64,000 bases of DNA from Helianthus annuus (GCF_002127325.2 NC_035433.2:144057472-144121471); one strand, 5' to 3'. Shown: positions 1 through 11,933, numbered from the stretch's first letter. The notes: generated by a model from the sequence alone, not told the origin. A program made the numbers and translations.

Positions 1-213
1 ACTTCTTTCATGGTACTAGAGCTATTTTGTTGTATTTATTTATTTTAATCTCTTAAACTTTTATTGTTTAAAGTTAACAAGTTAAAATATTATCTATAAA
101 AATTCTTTTTAAATAACAAACGCCTCACATACGTGATGCGCGGGCATCACGCATTGCCCATCGCCTTTTGGGATCAAAACGCATCGGAGCGCATCGCGCA
201 TTTTAAAACCAAG
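1..213. mobile_element. Right end of a GATGCG-word hAT-like element
   Basis: From about 118 to 213 the sequence repeats GCATC/GATGCG words and ends in a TTTTAAAACCAAG terminus. The same backbone, with the word GCTTC/GAAGC instead, forms the right end of the element at 52673-54346, which has an exact 8-bp target duplication. The left end lies outside the window, so the duplication cannot be checked here. Bases 1-117 are AT-rich and probably its interior. Confidence 0.55.
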
Positions 214-477
214 GTTGGCGGTTGTTGACAGAACTCGGTGCTAGGATTGGGTATCACAGATGAAACAAAACACAGCAGCATCGGGCTGTCTGTTGCAGCT
301 CTGAGATGTTTCCACTGAAATACAGTCACACGCAAACACAAACACGATGCAGAACAAACAGAAACATAGAGAACACCAAATTTTACGTGGTTCGTCTATT
401 GCACCGCCTAACAGAAAGTCAAAGCCTATTGCACTTATATTTAAGCCACATTTATGGGGTGTTTGGATGTGTGTTAT

Positions 478-760
478 CAAAGTTGTTAATGGCGAATAGC
501 GACAAGTAGCGATAAGGTACCTATATGCTACATAGCGAATAGCGATAAAATACTCTGGTATATGTGCTATTTTACACATATATTTAACAAAAACCTAAAA
601 TCCAGCTATTTCATAGCTATATTTAATTGCTATTTATATTTAAAAGAATAAAATAAAAATAAGGTGTCGCTATCCATCGCTACAACCCTAATAGCGACAC
701 TATACCTATACGCTACATAGCGCGCTATAGCGATCGCTACGATCGCTATTGACAACTATG
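478..760. mobile_element. TAGCGATAGCGAC-word inverted-repeat element
   Basis: The ends are inverted copies (AGTTGTTAATGGCGAATAGCG on the left; CGCTATTGACAACT on the right) and the interior reiterates TAGCGA/TCGCTA. It lies in the intron after RCE1 exon 4. A relative ends at 2147. I could not find a matching target duplication, so the superfamily is open. Bases 214-477 show nothing recognisable. Confidence 0.5.
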
Positions 761-812
761 ATCCTTCACATGAATTCTGTTTTTTAAAATGCTAGAAAAA
801 TGTAGGACTTAC

Positions 813-3800
813 CTAGGCTAAAAAGAACAGGAGAGAGAAGTATTACTGTATATGCTTTAAATCCTCCACATAGAAGTAAAGATATCATACAAGCTCTGAA
901 AACTAACTCTTCCGTCAGAGGAGCCTGTGAATTATATAATACGAGAAAATCACTTGGATGATAAAAAATAATTACAACTTTAAAAATAACTGAAATAGCA
1001 AACTGACCACAATATACATTCTCCAAACTGAAATATCGTAAACAGCTGAAACCATCCAGTTAATGAGGTTTTGAAGACCACTCTTTAAGCCATGAAATGA
1101 TATATCTATCTGTCGGTCCCCATGTTCGGCCCACGAGCTCCAAATTGATAAAATTTTGAGGATAAACGAGCCGATATACGTTAACGAAGTCAGGCAAAGA
1201 GGAAAAACCACGGCTTCCCACTGTTTCATACATAAAATTCCATTTTCAGCAGAAAATTTTAGCAACTCACTAACCCTTTTTAATCTGCAAATTATGACAA
1301 ATGAATAAGTTGATGAAAACCATCAACCGCGCGCGTTATCTATACAAACAAATTGAATACTCACCGTGTGGTGTAGACGGATACCATAAGCACTAAGCAA
1401 GTAGGACATGTTCCACCTCTTTATCTGAATGGATCAAGAAATATGGTGACATGTCAGCTTCTCAAAAAGGAAAATATAGAATTAAGAACATATTTTATTG
1501 CAGGATTTTGCTTGGCATGAACCCCAGTTCTAGACTCACACACACTGCTTGGTAAGGTATTTCAACTCTAGAGTTAGGTACGTCAAACAAATAAAGCACT
1601 AAGAGATCAAGTTATGTATTTTTATGGTAACGGGTCAAACAAATAAAGTACTAAGAGATCAGCTAAAATAAACAGGTCAGACACATTAGATGAATGATCA
1701 ATTAGAACTCCACCATTATGCTAACTTCCTAAAACTTTCAAATCAGGATTAACTTTTAAACATATCATTCTATTTTAAGGATCACTTATCTACCATTTAA
1801 TATAAGTGAACTATTAAGGACTAGATCACTAGAACAATCCTCAATATTACAAAAACAAATCAACTAACTAGTCATGAATGTAGCCATAAATAGCAAGATT
1901 TCAGTTATTTATTTTTTTAATATAAATATTGATTAAAAATTGCTATAAAATCGCTCGATTTTAGGTTTTTGTTAAATATTCATAATTCATGTCAAATAGT
2001 GTATATACCAAAGTATTTTGATATAATATACATATAAATAAAACTTAAATTTTTTTTTCTAGTGTATCGCTGTTTATAAAATAGTGACCGCAATTTATCT
2101 CTATTCGCTATGTAGCAAGTTGTCGCTATTCGCCATTAACAACTATGAAGTATACATAAAAAAACCCTAGTTATTGATTTTGGTTAATTGAAGAATTAAC
2201 TTATACGTATTTTGTTTAGCCTCTTGCCCGTTTGGGTCGAGGGTTGGTTCTAACGAAGTTTTCTTGTCAAAAAAAAAAAAAACTTATCTCAAAACATTTT
2301 TCACAATTCCCGAATCTTCATTACTAACTATTTAACACTTCCTTTATTCAACCCTTATACGTGCTTTCCAACTTAGTTATAGAATGAAGATACAATCTTT
2401 TTAAAGATCACTTCCCTGCTATGTAGTTAATATCCCGATATATCAGTGATATATCGGTTATCAGTCCCCTGCTGAGACGTCGGTGCAAAATATCGGTCCG
2501 AATATCAGTACCGATAATATCAACGATATTTGACCAATATTTGACCGATATATCACCGATTTTCCCGGTATCAGTGCCTTTCTTCTTAGTTCTACCATTC
2601 GTCTTTTCTTCTTATTGTTGCTATTAGTGTTTTAAGTCTTAATTTTTAGTTGTTAGTGTTATATGTTAGCGTTTTAAGTCTTAGTCAGTTTCTAGTTGCT
2701 ATAATTGTTAGTGTTTCGCAAGTTGTAAAAGGTTAATTTGTTAATGGTAGGAGAGTATACTGAATTGTTAGTGTTAAGTTGCTATATATATAAATTTAGC
2801 ATGATATTAAAATTACCGATATCCCACCGCGATAACCAATATCTCAAATATCGGTTCTTGACCGATATCCGATATTTTACCGCATTAACTACTTAGCTCC
2901 CCTACAACACTCTGAATATTACATTATTACATGAACAAATATAACTAAGGGGCTGTTTGGCAACATCTGAATCAATAAGTGCTGAATGAATAAGAGGTCT
3001 AAATGGGTAAGAGGCTCTGAACCAGTAAAGTGCTGTTTGGTTGCACATCTGAATGACTGTGTAAAATGACATTTTTACCCCTCTAACATTTTACCCCTCT
3101 AACTATCTCCTCTTTCTGTACCTTCACTAATATCACACACACATAAAACAAACAGACATAGAACCTCATCACCATCAACATTCTTACAACCCTAACTCAA
3201 AAACAATCAGCCGCACCCTCTGACTCCTCTCAAGCTCCGGCAACAGGAGCCGGTTTCTGGTCAGATCTCCGACCGTTGCACCCCTAACCTCCTACCATTA
3301 CACACCTTCCTTGTACTCTCCTACGCAACCACCTGAAAACGAGCAGAGGGAGAGGACAGGAACGAGAAGAGAGAGAGAGAGAGAAGAGTCGGAGGGAAAG
3401 AGAGACCGGAAAGGAGTAGCGACGGTGGCAGCGACGCCCGCGAGCGGCGGCGGTGTTTCGACTCCGGTAAGTTATGGTTTCAGGCAACTCGTGTGCTTTT
3501 TCTTATATCTAGATTTGACTAAGGTTCGTTTGGTTTTCCGGTGATGAATGACGTTAATAGAGGTGTCGAAGATAATGAAGAGGATAGGCCGTTGACGTTG
3601 ATGACGGTGAAGACTCCGGCGGCGACGGCTTCAGGCCGGCCGACAGTGGTGGCGGTTATGTTGATTCGGTAGGTGTGGAGATGAAGGGGCAGTGTGGATG
3701 AGGGCAAGCTTGTCAAAATTCCATTCAGATATCAAATTTGTCTGAACCATTCAGATCTGAATGGCTCCATCCAGAGGTGATGTCTTAATGAACCAAACAC

Positions 3801-4310
3801 CTCTACATCTAACCGAATCAGATATGAACCTCTGAATGGTTCCATTCAGACACAAACAAACAGCCCCTAACTGGTCATAAATACAAAATACCCAAAACCC
3901 CAAATCACAAATAACAAAACCCTAGTAAGTAGTAACTAATTCCAACTACCAGCAACCAACCATCCAACAATCAAAATGTAAACACAGAGAATAAACAAAC
4001 AAACAGTGAATTGAATAAGAAAACTTACAGGAAGAATAAAGGCGCAGACAACAAGTGAAACGACGGTGGAGATACCGGCGCAAATGAACCGTCGGATCAT
4101 GAAGGTTTTGAAAGATGAAGGGGGTGGGAGACGGAGGATTAATGTGGGAGAGTAGAGGATTGCGACGTACAAGATAGTCATGCCGATACATGCTACGATT
4201 GCTAGCGGAGCCGGAACACCACCGGCGCCGGAGTATGACTCCATTGGTGGGTCGATGTGGTTCTCCTCCAGATTGGGGGTTTTGAAATGGTGTTGACTGT
4301 TGACTTCCAA
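813..4310 (-). CDS. RCE1: CAAX prenyl protease 2 (RCE1/FACE2-type), 5' part
   Basis: ER membrane protease that removes the -AAX tripeptide from prenylated CAAX proteins. Four GT-AG exons are visible on the minus strand: 4029-4310, 1365-1424, 1008-1220 and 813-924; all joins keep frame. They encode about 155 residues matching plant FACE2: first membrane segments (LYVAILYSPTLILRLP, FMIRRFICA), then AYGIR, then TSLTYIGSF and finally the catalytic EExxxR motif as TEELVFR in exon 4. Exon 4 ends in phase 1 at a GTAAGT donor, so the His-containing C-terminal exons must lie beyond position 1. The start at 4310 adds 22 residues before an alternative Met at 4244. The protein family starts close to the membrane segment, so 4244 is also plausible. 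Intron 1 (1425-4028) is 2.6 kb and filled with DNA elements. Family assignment is firm; integrity of the missing part is unknown. Confidence 0.9.
1883..2147. mobile_element. Decayed relative of the TAGCGA-word element
   Basis: The right end (CGCTATTCGCCATTAACAAC) is the inverse of the left end of the element at 478. The interior is AT-rich with scattered TCGCTA words. The left border is only approximate. It lies in RCE1 intron 1. Confidence 0.4.
2419..2896. mobile_element. ATATCGG-word hAT-like element
   Basis: Termini CTATGTAGTTAAT and ATTAACTACTTAG are inverted. Flanks CTTCCCTG (2411-2418) and CTCCCCTA (2897-2904) agree at 6 of 8 bases, as expected for an old 8-bp hAT duplication. The ends reiterate CCGATATATCGG; the middle is AT-rich. 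The same family occurs at 58716-60004. It lies in RCE1 intron 1. Confidence 0.65.
2949..3867. mobile_element. PIF/Harbinger-type element with GC-rich interior
   Basis: Inverted termini GGGGCTGTTTGG and CAAACAGCCCC are flanked by the 3-bp duplication TAA (2946-2948 and 3868-3870), the Harbinger signature. Subterminal regions repeat CATCTGAAT/CATTCAGA. The middle (about 3200-3700) is unlike the ends: GC-rich, with a GA-repeat and CGGCGGC runs. Overlapping short reading frames here look like by-products of composition. No transposase is visible. Confidence 0.75.
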
Positions 4311-4572
4311 AAGACCAAACCGGCGTCGTTTCTTTCTCGAGTCGAAGGAAACCCTTTTTTAAATCATACCATTTTGGGCTTTAAAATGGTTCAATCGGGT
4401 TCAACCGGGTTGCTAGTAACATTAGTATATAATTTCATAAAATAAAAATAAAAAAATAATTTAGTTTCAATTAGAATTTGTGTAACTGATTATAGTTTTA
4501 TCTAAAAGAACAATTATTTTCTTGTAAAATATTAAGTATTCTAAGAGAATTTTTATAATTTATAAAGAATAT

Positions 4573-4718
4573 TATATTGAATGAGGTGGGTAAATGGTTT
4601 TAATAGTGATGGAATATTGAAATGGAGAATGCACTATGTTAATTATATTGGATGAGGTGGGTAAATGGTTTTAAGAGTGATGGAATATGGAAATGGAATG
4701 CACTATGTTAATTGCTGG
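4573..4718 (+). repeat. Tandem duplication of about 73 bp
   Basis: Two near-identical units carry GATGAGGTGGGTAAATGG ... ATGCACTATGTTAATT. They are upstream of RCE1. The rest of 4311-5098 is AT-rich with some GGTTTGAACC/CCGGTTT words and no recognisable gene; paired TTGAC cores (W-box-like) lie at about 4293-4304. Confidence 0.7.
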
Positions 4719-5098
4719 AAGGTCAATATTACCTTAATATCGTATTTTATTAAAATTAAAAAAATCAAAATTTTAAGATAATGCAAACCGGTTTGACGGT
4801 TTGAACCAGATTAACCGGTATTTGGGTTTTACCAGCCTTTTTTATACCAAGTCTGTGTCTGATATCTAGTATAACTGACCGATTCATACCGATATTTAAA
4901 ATATTGGTTATACCACTAATTGTAAACCTGTTTTATTTTAGGGTATATGGAATATTGGAAACTAGTAAGCATAACTAATTGTTTTTGTTGTAATTGGAAC
5001 TTCGTGTTTATTTAAGGGGAAAATATCATAGCAATGTAATCAAATTTGAGAGTCTAATATTTTTTCTTATTAAATAACTAAACTTTGATGTAACATAA

Positions 5099-6207
5099 TC
5101 TATACATATAATAAAGTAAACCAATGTGTGACACGTGTCATTTATTGGATGCATCTATTTTTTGGTTTTCCCGCCTTTCTTTCATATTTATTTTCTAATA
5201 ATTTATCTTCTAATTTGTAGATAATATTAAATAGAAAAATGTTTATCTGATAATTATAATCCTTTTATTGAAATTTGAAAAGGGTTTCACGCTTTTTTAG
5301 ATTTTATTAAAATTCATGACTACATTATAAGTTTGAATATATATGTCAAAATTAAAAATTATTCTTAAAAAATTCAGTAACATCCATACTCTATATATAC
5401 ATTTAGAAAATAATTGCAAATAATACTAAATAGAAAAATGTTAATTGAATACAAAAAAAAATATAGGATATCATCAAATGTATATCGATTACTTAAATGA
5501 GTATACACATGCATGGGCGGTGATAAGGGTGTGCGGGGAGGACCACCGCACAGGGTCTGATTTCTAGGGGCACGTGTTTTTTATAAAAAAAAACCCGATA
5601 TCTATGTTAATTTTTTTAAAATAGCATACCAAACATGCTCTTAGTGAGCCCAATACCCATTGGCATTAGCTTTAGGGCATGTTTGGCTAAGCTTTCTGAA
5701 AAAAATTATTGACGCTTTTTGAAAAGTCATAATCTACAAAATGATGTTTGACAATATGGGTGTATGTGAGAGGAAAAAACCAATAAGTCAATAAGACACT
5801 CCATACTGACTTTTTCAAAACCCCAATAAGTCTATAAGTTGTTTCAAAAAACATAACCAAACATGCTCTTACTGAGCCTTCAAATCTATATGGGTGTATG
5901 TGAGAAGAAAAAACCAATAAGTCAATAAGACACTCCATACTGACTTTTCCAATACCCATTTTATTTTAAAATTAAATAATAATATTAAAACATTACGAAA
6001 GAACATATTTTTTTGAGCTCAAACAGGGTACATGAATTCTTACAGACGACTCTGTACACATATATGAGATTTTTTTTACTATTATTATTAGTATCATTAT
6101 TTATCAAATATATATAAATGTCTCCGTCTTTGATTTGCATTTTCAAGAAATATTTATTATATAGTTTAAATTGTTCAACCCCTGTAACACACGGGGAAGT
6201 AACCTAG
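5099..6207 (+). mobile_element. Non-autonomous Helitron
   Basis: It begins TCTATACATATAATAAAG after an A. It ends in a GC hairpin (CCCC TGTAACACA CGGGG), then CTAG followed by T. That is the 5'-TC / 3'-hairpin-CTRR layout with A/T insertion. No Rep-helicase reading frame is present. A small Harbinger MITE sits inside. Confidence 0.7.
5675..5868. mobile_element. Harbinger-type MITE inside the Helitron
   Basis: Termini GGGCATGTTTGGCTAAG and CATAACCAAACATGCTC are inverted and flanked by TTA (5672-5674; 5869-5871). A 60-bp part of its interior (5756-5815) recurs just downstream at 5889-5948, and CCAAACATGCTCTTA also occurs upstream near 5628, so the locus holds layered duplications. Confidence 0.7.
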
Positions 6208-6399
6208 TGTTATAATATTGTGTAATTACCATCGGTCATCACGTAACATTTTTCTCTTATTATTTTATTTTTTATATGCCTAGGTGGATATTATATTAAA
6301 TGTAAAAGGTCCTTTTATCAACTTCTATAAATATAATTAATTGATAATTGGGGTTTCTAGTAATAAAAATAGGTTTTCTGTTGGAATTTATCGTAATTT

Positions 6400-6721
6400 A
6401 TAACTAATTTATATGAAAGTTTATGTTCTCTTCGTTTATGTTAGTAAATTATGTTCACTTATGTTTCTTCAATTATGTTTATTTATGTTGTTTATTATTT
6501 GTTAAATTATGTTCGTTTGAGTTGGTTCATTTATGTCTGTTTACGTTCGTGAACTGTTTGTTTAGGTTTTAAACGAACACGAACATGCCATTTTTTCTTA
6601 ATAAACGAACATGAACAAAGAAATTGTTTGATTATATGTTCTTTTTCGTGTTCGATTAAAGTTAAATGAGCAAACACGAACATGTTTGTGTTCGTGTTCG
6701 TTCGATTCATTTGCAGGCCTA
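6400..6721. mobile_element. GTTCGTGTTCG-word element, right end
   Basis: The region reiterates TTCGTTTATG and CGAACACGAACATG words and stops at TTTGCAGGCCTA, a terminus typical of hAT-type elements. The left border is unclear. 6722-7554 holds no gene or element I recognise; a short frame at 7123-7340 has no family resemblance. Confidence 0.45.
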
Positions 6722-7554
6722 GCTTCTATTTAAGTCGGAAACTGTTGTTGTCACCGTTATGTGGAACCATTGTCATTGTGTTATGTTTGTGTCACATCGC
6801 CCGGACACCCTTCTATAGCCTATGATATTCATTATTAATGTTTCCAACGCTCCTAATCCCGGAGAGTGGCGTTGTGGGATTGTCCTCCGGAATCGAGGTC
6901 TAGGATTCCAGATATAACACAAACGATGAGGTGGACCAATTAAAAAAGTAATAAGAGCTTCATTAATGTCGAAACCTATAGACCTTTACTTCAGCATGTC
7001 ACATCATACTTAAAGTCTTTACTTAAAGTCTTTCTTAAAAACTTGTGTTTTTCCACAACACCAAACCTCTATGAACCTCAATTCACACTCCACTTTGTAT
7101 TTAAAAAAAATATAATTAAACATTGCTTTGTGTGTGCGGAGCTGACGAATTATTTTGGATGTGGTTTGCATCCACGAACTTCACCTCGTTCCAAGCTCAC
7201 CAAGGGGTGAAGGACTGTGTGGGTTGGTTTGCATTTTCAAACACACCCACATCATCAAGCGATATGGATGGTCCAATAATAAATGCACTAATGACCTGTC
7301 ATTAGGGTCATGCAAAAATCTAATTAATCTAGGTAGCTAGGGTAAAGTCAGATATCGTATCCATAAGGAGCATGTGCTCAACACTGCATGTTTTGTTCAA
7401 TTATTTATTTTAAAACCGATATTTTTATGGTTGGTTTGATTAATTAAAAACTACTATAAACTGAAATTGATTGAATTGGGAAACAAGAATTAAAAAGGTG
7501 ATCACACCCGGGTTTTAGGCTTTAGATGCACAATGTATGACCAAGTTAACTTAT

Positions 7555-7740
7555 CTAATTGAAAGCCATCTATACATAGCTAATTAATGGTTAGATACAA
7601 CCAAGTTAACTTATAAAAAAATATAAGTTACAAACAATATTAAACTGTGAATAATAAGAGTTATATACATATTTTAACACTAATTGAAAGCCATCTAGAC
7701 ATAGCTAATTAATGGTTAGATACAAGTGTAATTTTAAAAC
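7555..7740 (+). repeat. Spaced direct repeat
   Basis: AATTGAAAGCCATCTATACA and the following 36 bp (to about 7612) recur at 7682-7738 with one or two changes. The spacer is AT-rich. Confidence 0.65.
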
Positions 7741-7810
7741 TAAGTAATCCAGCCGTGTTGACCTAACGATTCATAATCAAATAGTAACATTTGCTAGGAT
7801 CAGTGGCGGA

Positions 7811-8070
7811 CTTACAATATTAGTAGGGGTAGCACGGGCTACCCCTCAACCTCGTCTAAGTAGTGTAAAAATACCCCTTAACTCCGTTTCCATAGTGTAA
7901 AATACCCCGCAACCTCGTCTCCGTTATACAAAGGATACCCTGGTCTAATAAAAAAAGAGATAACCAAGTTCGGGTCAAACCCGGACCTCAAATTTGAAAC
8001 TTCAGTTTTAGCTAGATTCAGTTTTTCGGGTACAAACAGTTTGATTACATATACAGTATTCCACCTAACA
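7811..8070. mobile_element. hAT-like terminus and debris downstream of NPF copy A
   Basis: CAGTGGCGGACTTACAAT is a hAT-type terminus like that at 12692. A partner end was not found. The following CCCC(T/G)CAACCTCGTC repeats look like element interior. Confidence 0.35.
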
Positions 8071-8074
8071 ACTA

Positions 8075-10064
8075 TCAAGGATTAGGACTATTAAGCTCCT
8101 TGTTTTCATCATTTTGATACTTGTACATCCAAGAGCACACCAAAAAATATACAAAGTTGACCAACCCAACAATAGTCAACACCCAATATACATTATCCAG
8201 CCTCCCATCATTCATACCATCAGGCAACCACCTTGTTGTTTTGCTGATCAAATCAACCATCGCGGTCCCTAAATAAAACGCAATCCCGATAATCACCGCC
8301 ACCATCGCTGCCGCTGTGCTCTTAATCGACTTTGGAAACTCTTGGTAATAAAACATCACTTGACCCGGGAACATAAACGCCTCTCCAACTCCCACAACTA
8401 ATAGTTGTGGTACCATCCAAAACACCGACATTGGCACGATAGAGTTGCCGGCTAGATTGTGTGTTCGAGCTGCTGCGAGCCGTTTTGACTCGACAAGTGC
8501 TGAGAGGGCCATGCTTGAAATGGTGAGAACATGACCGATCCCAATTCGTTTTAGTAGTGTGGGTGAGGTGTGGGTTATTTTATGGAACGTGACAAGGAAA
8601 CGGTCGATTAGAGCTAAGGAGATAGCGGTTGAGATTGTAACGAAGACCATCATGGTCCCAGCTGAGATTTGAAGCTGTGGTCCGAGATGGCGGTCCATGG
8701 CTAGAGCTTGGAGGACAACTAGACTCATTTGGATGGCTAATGTGGTGTGCAAGAGTATACCAGTTGACCAAATTGGGGAGATTCTGATTAGGGTTTTGAG
8801 ATCTTCTACTTGTTGCAATGTGCATAGGTTCCATGGTTTCTTGATGGAGCCGTCGGGGTTCATGTCGCCTTCGGTCACTAAGGCTGCATGGTTCAGGAAT
8901 CTGTACCGTATTTAACCGGTTAAGATTTCATTTACAAAATTGTAAAAACATTCAAAAAATTTATAATCATTAACTACAGATGACAAAACTTGTAGGCAGT
9001 AGCGGACCCAGAAATTATTACTGGGGTGCGGATGAGGTGTTCAACCATATTTTCAAGGGGTGCGGCCGCCCACCCTGGCCAAAGGCTAGGTCCGCCCATG
9101 CTTGTAGATACTTACTTGAAGCTATTTGTTGTATTTATCAACTTTGTTTCTCTAGGCTGTGGTTCTTGGCAGTAATCTTCAGTTTTTGGTGATAATAAAG
9201 CTTTTCTTTTCCGGAAAGCGGCCACTAAAACACAAGCCAAACCGGTAAACGGGCTGCCTTGTGGCTTTAGAAGCAGATAATACCGACTACCCATCACAAA
9301 AGCGACTAACCCAATTAAGTTAGCCGCACCACTTAAACCATAACCCAAACCCCAACCCACGTTGTCTTGGATATAAACAATCCCCACCATACTAACAAGC
9401 ATCGCGGCATACATAGTAAAGAAATGCCAGTTTAAGAAAACCCGTTGGTGCTTCGGGTTTGTGAATTGATCTGCACCCATCGTGGCTAACGTGAACCTCG
9501 TACCTGCCACACCCATGGTCGAAAGAGCCATGCTTATGTACAAGATTCCAATTTGGGCTTTTGACGGTCCTTCGCAAGGACTTGGGCCGTGTTCGCATGG
9601 TGTGGGCGTCATTAGATCTAGTATTGATGTTAAGGTTAATGCTAGTATCCCCACAATGGAAACAAGTGATGAAACCGTAATAACTTTGAACGAGCCAAGA
9701 TACGAGTCGGCTAATATGGCACCAAGAATCGGGGACAAGGCCATGCAACCGTTGACTATGTTCGCGATTTGAGCAGCATCGATGCTTTTGATGTTAAACT
9801 CGTTTATTAGATACACAATAATATTATTACTCCATCCCGCGGCCGCTAGTGTCAGCCCCGGCATGGTTGCTACAAATTAAACATGTTCGATTCCCATCAG
9901 TTTAAGTTCTTATTGCTCGAAAATAAAACAAAAAAAAAGGAAGATAACATTTTATAAAAAAAAAAAAACACTTGAATTTAGTATGCAGAAATACCTATGA
10001 GGAAAGGAAAGGTGACCCAGCCACCTTTTTTGGGTGCACCAGATGATTGTGGTTCTGCATTCAT
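8075..10064 (-). CDS. NRT1/PTR family (NPF2-like) transporter, copy A
   Basis: Twelve-helix proton-coupled carrier family that moves nitrate, chloride, peptides or glucosides across plasma membrane or tonoplast. Three exons: 9995-10064, 9116-9869 and 8075-8900, joined in frame to 549 codons plus stop, the usual length. Exon 1 reads into [10 protein letters not shown]; exon 2 carries [22 protein letters not shown]-type (LNWHFF) and the GSPFT segment before the central loop; exon 3 opens with FLNHAAL and contains [20 protein letters not shown], a GVGEAF-PGQ helix and PDGMNDGRLDNVYW. The first helix lacks the ExxER motif of most NPFs, as I recall for the NAXT (nitrate-excretion) clade of NPF2; that and the [13 protein letters not shown] segment favour this clade. 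Substrate cannot be read from sequence. It is the only copy with no lesion. Its intron 2 (8901-9115) contains a repeat-like 90 bp. Start at 10064 is shared by all three copies. Confidence 0.92.
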
Positions 10065-10160
10065 GGCTACAATATATTGCAGCCCAGCTTCTATTGATTC
10101 AAGAAATTAGGCACTGTGTGTGTGACATATGAGTGTGTATTTTGGTGTAAATATAAGAAA
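10065..10160 (-). promoter_or_regulatory. Conserved proximal promoter/5' leader of the NPF copies
   Basis: The 90-100 bp before the start codon of copy A (from AAGCTGGGCTGCAATATATTG to a TATATTTAC-like box near 10148) closely resembles 18509-18605 and 29741-29840 upstream of copies B and C. All three keep a CACACACA tract and a TATA-like motif about 85 bp from the ATG. Similarity fades further up, so the duplicated unit includes the core promoter. Confidence 0.5.
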
Positions 10161-10384
10161 TGTCAGAATGGTCAGATTCTCAAAAGGCAGGGCCACAGGA
10201 ATTATTAAGGGGTGCTTAATTGTTATCTAAACAACTTGATTAGTGCTAATATAATTTATTACAACAGATATGATTCTGTCATGATATTAATATGATAATG
10301 CTATAATACTTTTAAATTTGTTATAATAGATATAATATTTTTCTTGTTGCTAGTTAATTTTTGTTAATTTTTTTATTAATTTAT

Positions 10385-10830
10385 GAGCCGATGATATCTC
10401 TGGAAGCAACCTCTCTATCCACCCTCCCCTGACCCTACTTCTAGCCTCGCTATGTGTGGGATATACATGGTATGGTTATGGTATGGTTATGATATTATAG
10501 ATATAAATTTACGTGCTTTCCACACACACCACGTACATCACCGATAGGCACACGGCATACACCGCTTTCTTGGACTTTAATGACACCCCCACAAAATTGT
10601 GTAGCTCCAAAACATCTTTTAATCCAAAAGCAAAAATAGGAGGTATCTTGAGCCATAAAGAAATCGCCTGCCAGATAGCTTGAGCAAAACCGCAGGATGC
10701 CTACAAATGCGTGGCCATCTCGTTATGTTCACTGCAGATCGGACACAAGATGAAACCTACGTTTATGTTGCGCCGCTCCAAAGCACACTTAGTTGGAAGC
10801 CTCTCCATCTCAGCCGCCTAGCTCCTTGCT
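10385..10830 (-). pseudogene. LINE reverse-transcriptase tail (zf-RVT) fragment
   Basis: Read on the minus strand from about 10830, the conceptual product resembles the C-terminal zinc-binding end of plant L1-type reverse transcriptases: RLPTKCALERRNIN, then CPIC, then SCGFAQAIWQ and LKIPPIFAFGLKD. An in-frame stop falls in the middle. The segment is cut off at both ends. Confidence 0.65.
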
Positions 10831-11314
10831 AGAGTTTTTATATATAATATATGAACGCTGTTCAATAAAAATGAAACAGCCGCATGGCAAGAAAGTGAAA
10901 AAATTGAAAAAGCAATTCAACATATTAATATTATTGCAAGGATTGGATGAATATCAACCAGACAAATGAAGTAATAATAGCCTTTTATAAAGATATTCCG
11001 ACTCACAATTTCTTTACATATATAGTATGCAAGGAATTGATTCGATACGATTTTACATGTTGGAAGACAAATAAATATTGCAATTTGCAAAGAATGAATT
11101 AGTTGTGTAAATATTATATAGTACAGATATTTTTTTTTTCTTATTTCTTTCGACTGTTGGTTGAAGTTGTGTGTATGATTAAAAAATACATCTGCTGTAA
11201 CTTCCTAATTTGTAGTTGGTAAAAATCACTTTTTGTACCATGGTTTTTTTTTTTTTTTTTTTTTTTTCAGTTAACCATTTTTTTTACTAATAAACTTGAA
11301 AACCTAATTTTAAT

Positions 11315-11644
11315 TTACATCGAGATAGTTGGTAAATGAGTAACAAGTTGTGTCGCTATCCCTTTTTGAATAGCAAAACTAAGTCTTTTAAAAACTATAT
11401 CAATAGATCTCGGAGTCATAACATTACTATGCATGACCCTTTGAACTCGACTAAGTAGGTCCACAGCCTCTGGCGTCAGAAAACCAAAAGTATCAAAAGC
11501 AAATGGGATATACACGTGTTGGTTGTCAAGGCACGTTTTCTCATGTTTGGTCACTTTACCTGAAGTAGCCTTTAAAGCAGCCTGATCCACCGTGAAAGCA
11601 CTATCCTCTAAACACACAAGCAGAGAAACCCCTGTTAGATCCAC
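11315..11644 (-). pseudogene. C-terminal tail of a retroelement-type polyprotein (tentative)
   Basis: A 109-residue open stretch (frame probably entered further upstream) has VDQAALKATSGKVTKHEKTC, IPFAFDTFGFLTPEAV and FAIQKGIATQLVTHLP. I associate this pattern with the tail following reverse transcriptase in some plant non-LTR-like elements (a possible endonuclease-like end). Identification is uncertain. A T-run at 11249-11268 lies just downstream of the frame. Confidence 0.4.
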
Positions 11645-11933
11645 ATAGACATGTTTTCCTCCTATCTATCCAAAGAACAATTTTTGTTTTTGACATTGGT
11701 TTGAATTTCATGAACGCACATCTAATTCTTCTTTTTCTTTATCTGTAACAAAAACGTTAGTAGAGCAAATTAGACCCAATATGAGTAAACTATAGTTTCT
11801 ACAAGGCAAAGAGATACCAATATACCATCCACACATTATATATACATGAATAATCACTCGCCTATAACCTTTTAGTACATGTATCATTAACAAAAAACAA
11901 AACTCAATGCAACACGACAAAGATTCCTGTAGT

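Noticed and set aside
784..1265. Two separate small membrane-protein genes
   Set aside because: They are exons 3 and 4 of RCE1 read through their introns.
3284..3716. Overlapping Arg/Ser/Glu-rich frames on both strands
   Set aside because: They lie inside a Harbinger-type element and follow GA- and CGG-repeat composition; no family resemblance.
7123..7340. Short overlapping plus-strand frames
   Set aside because: No recognisable motif, no promoter or splice context.
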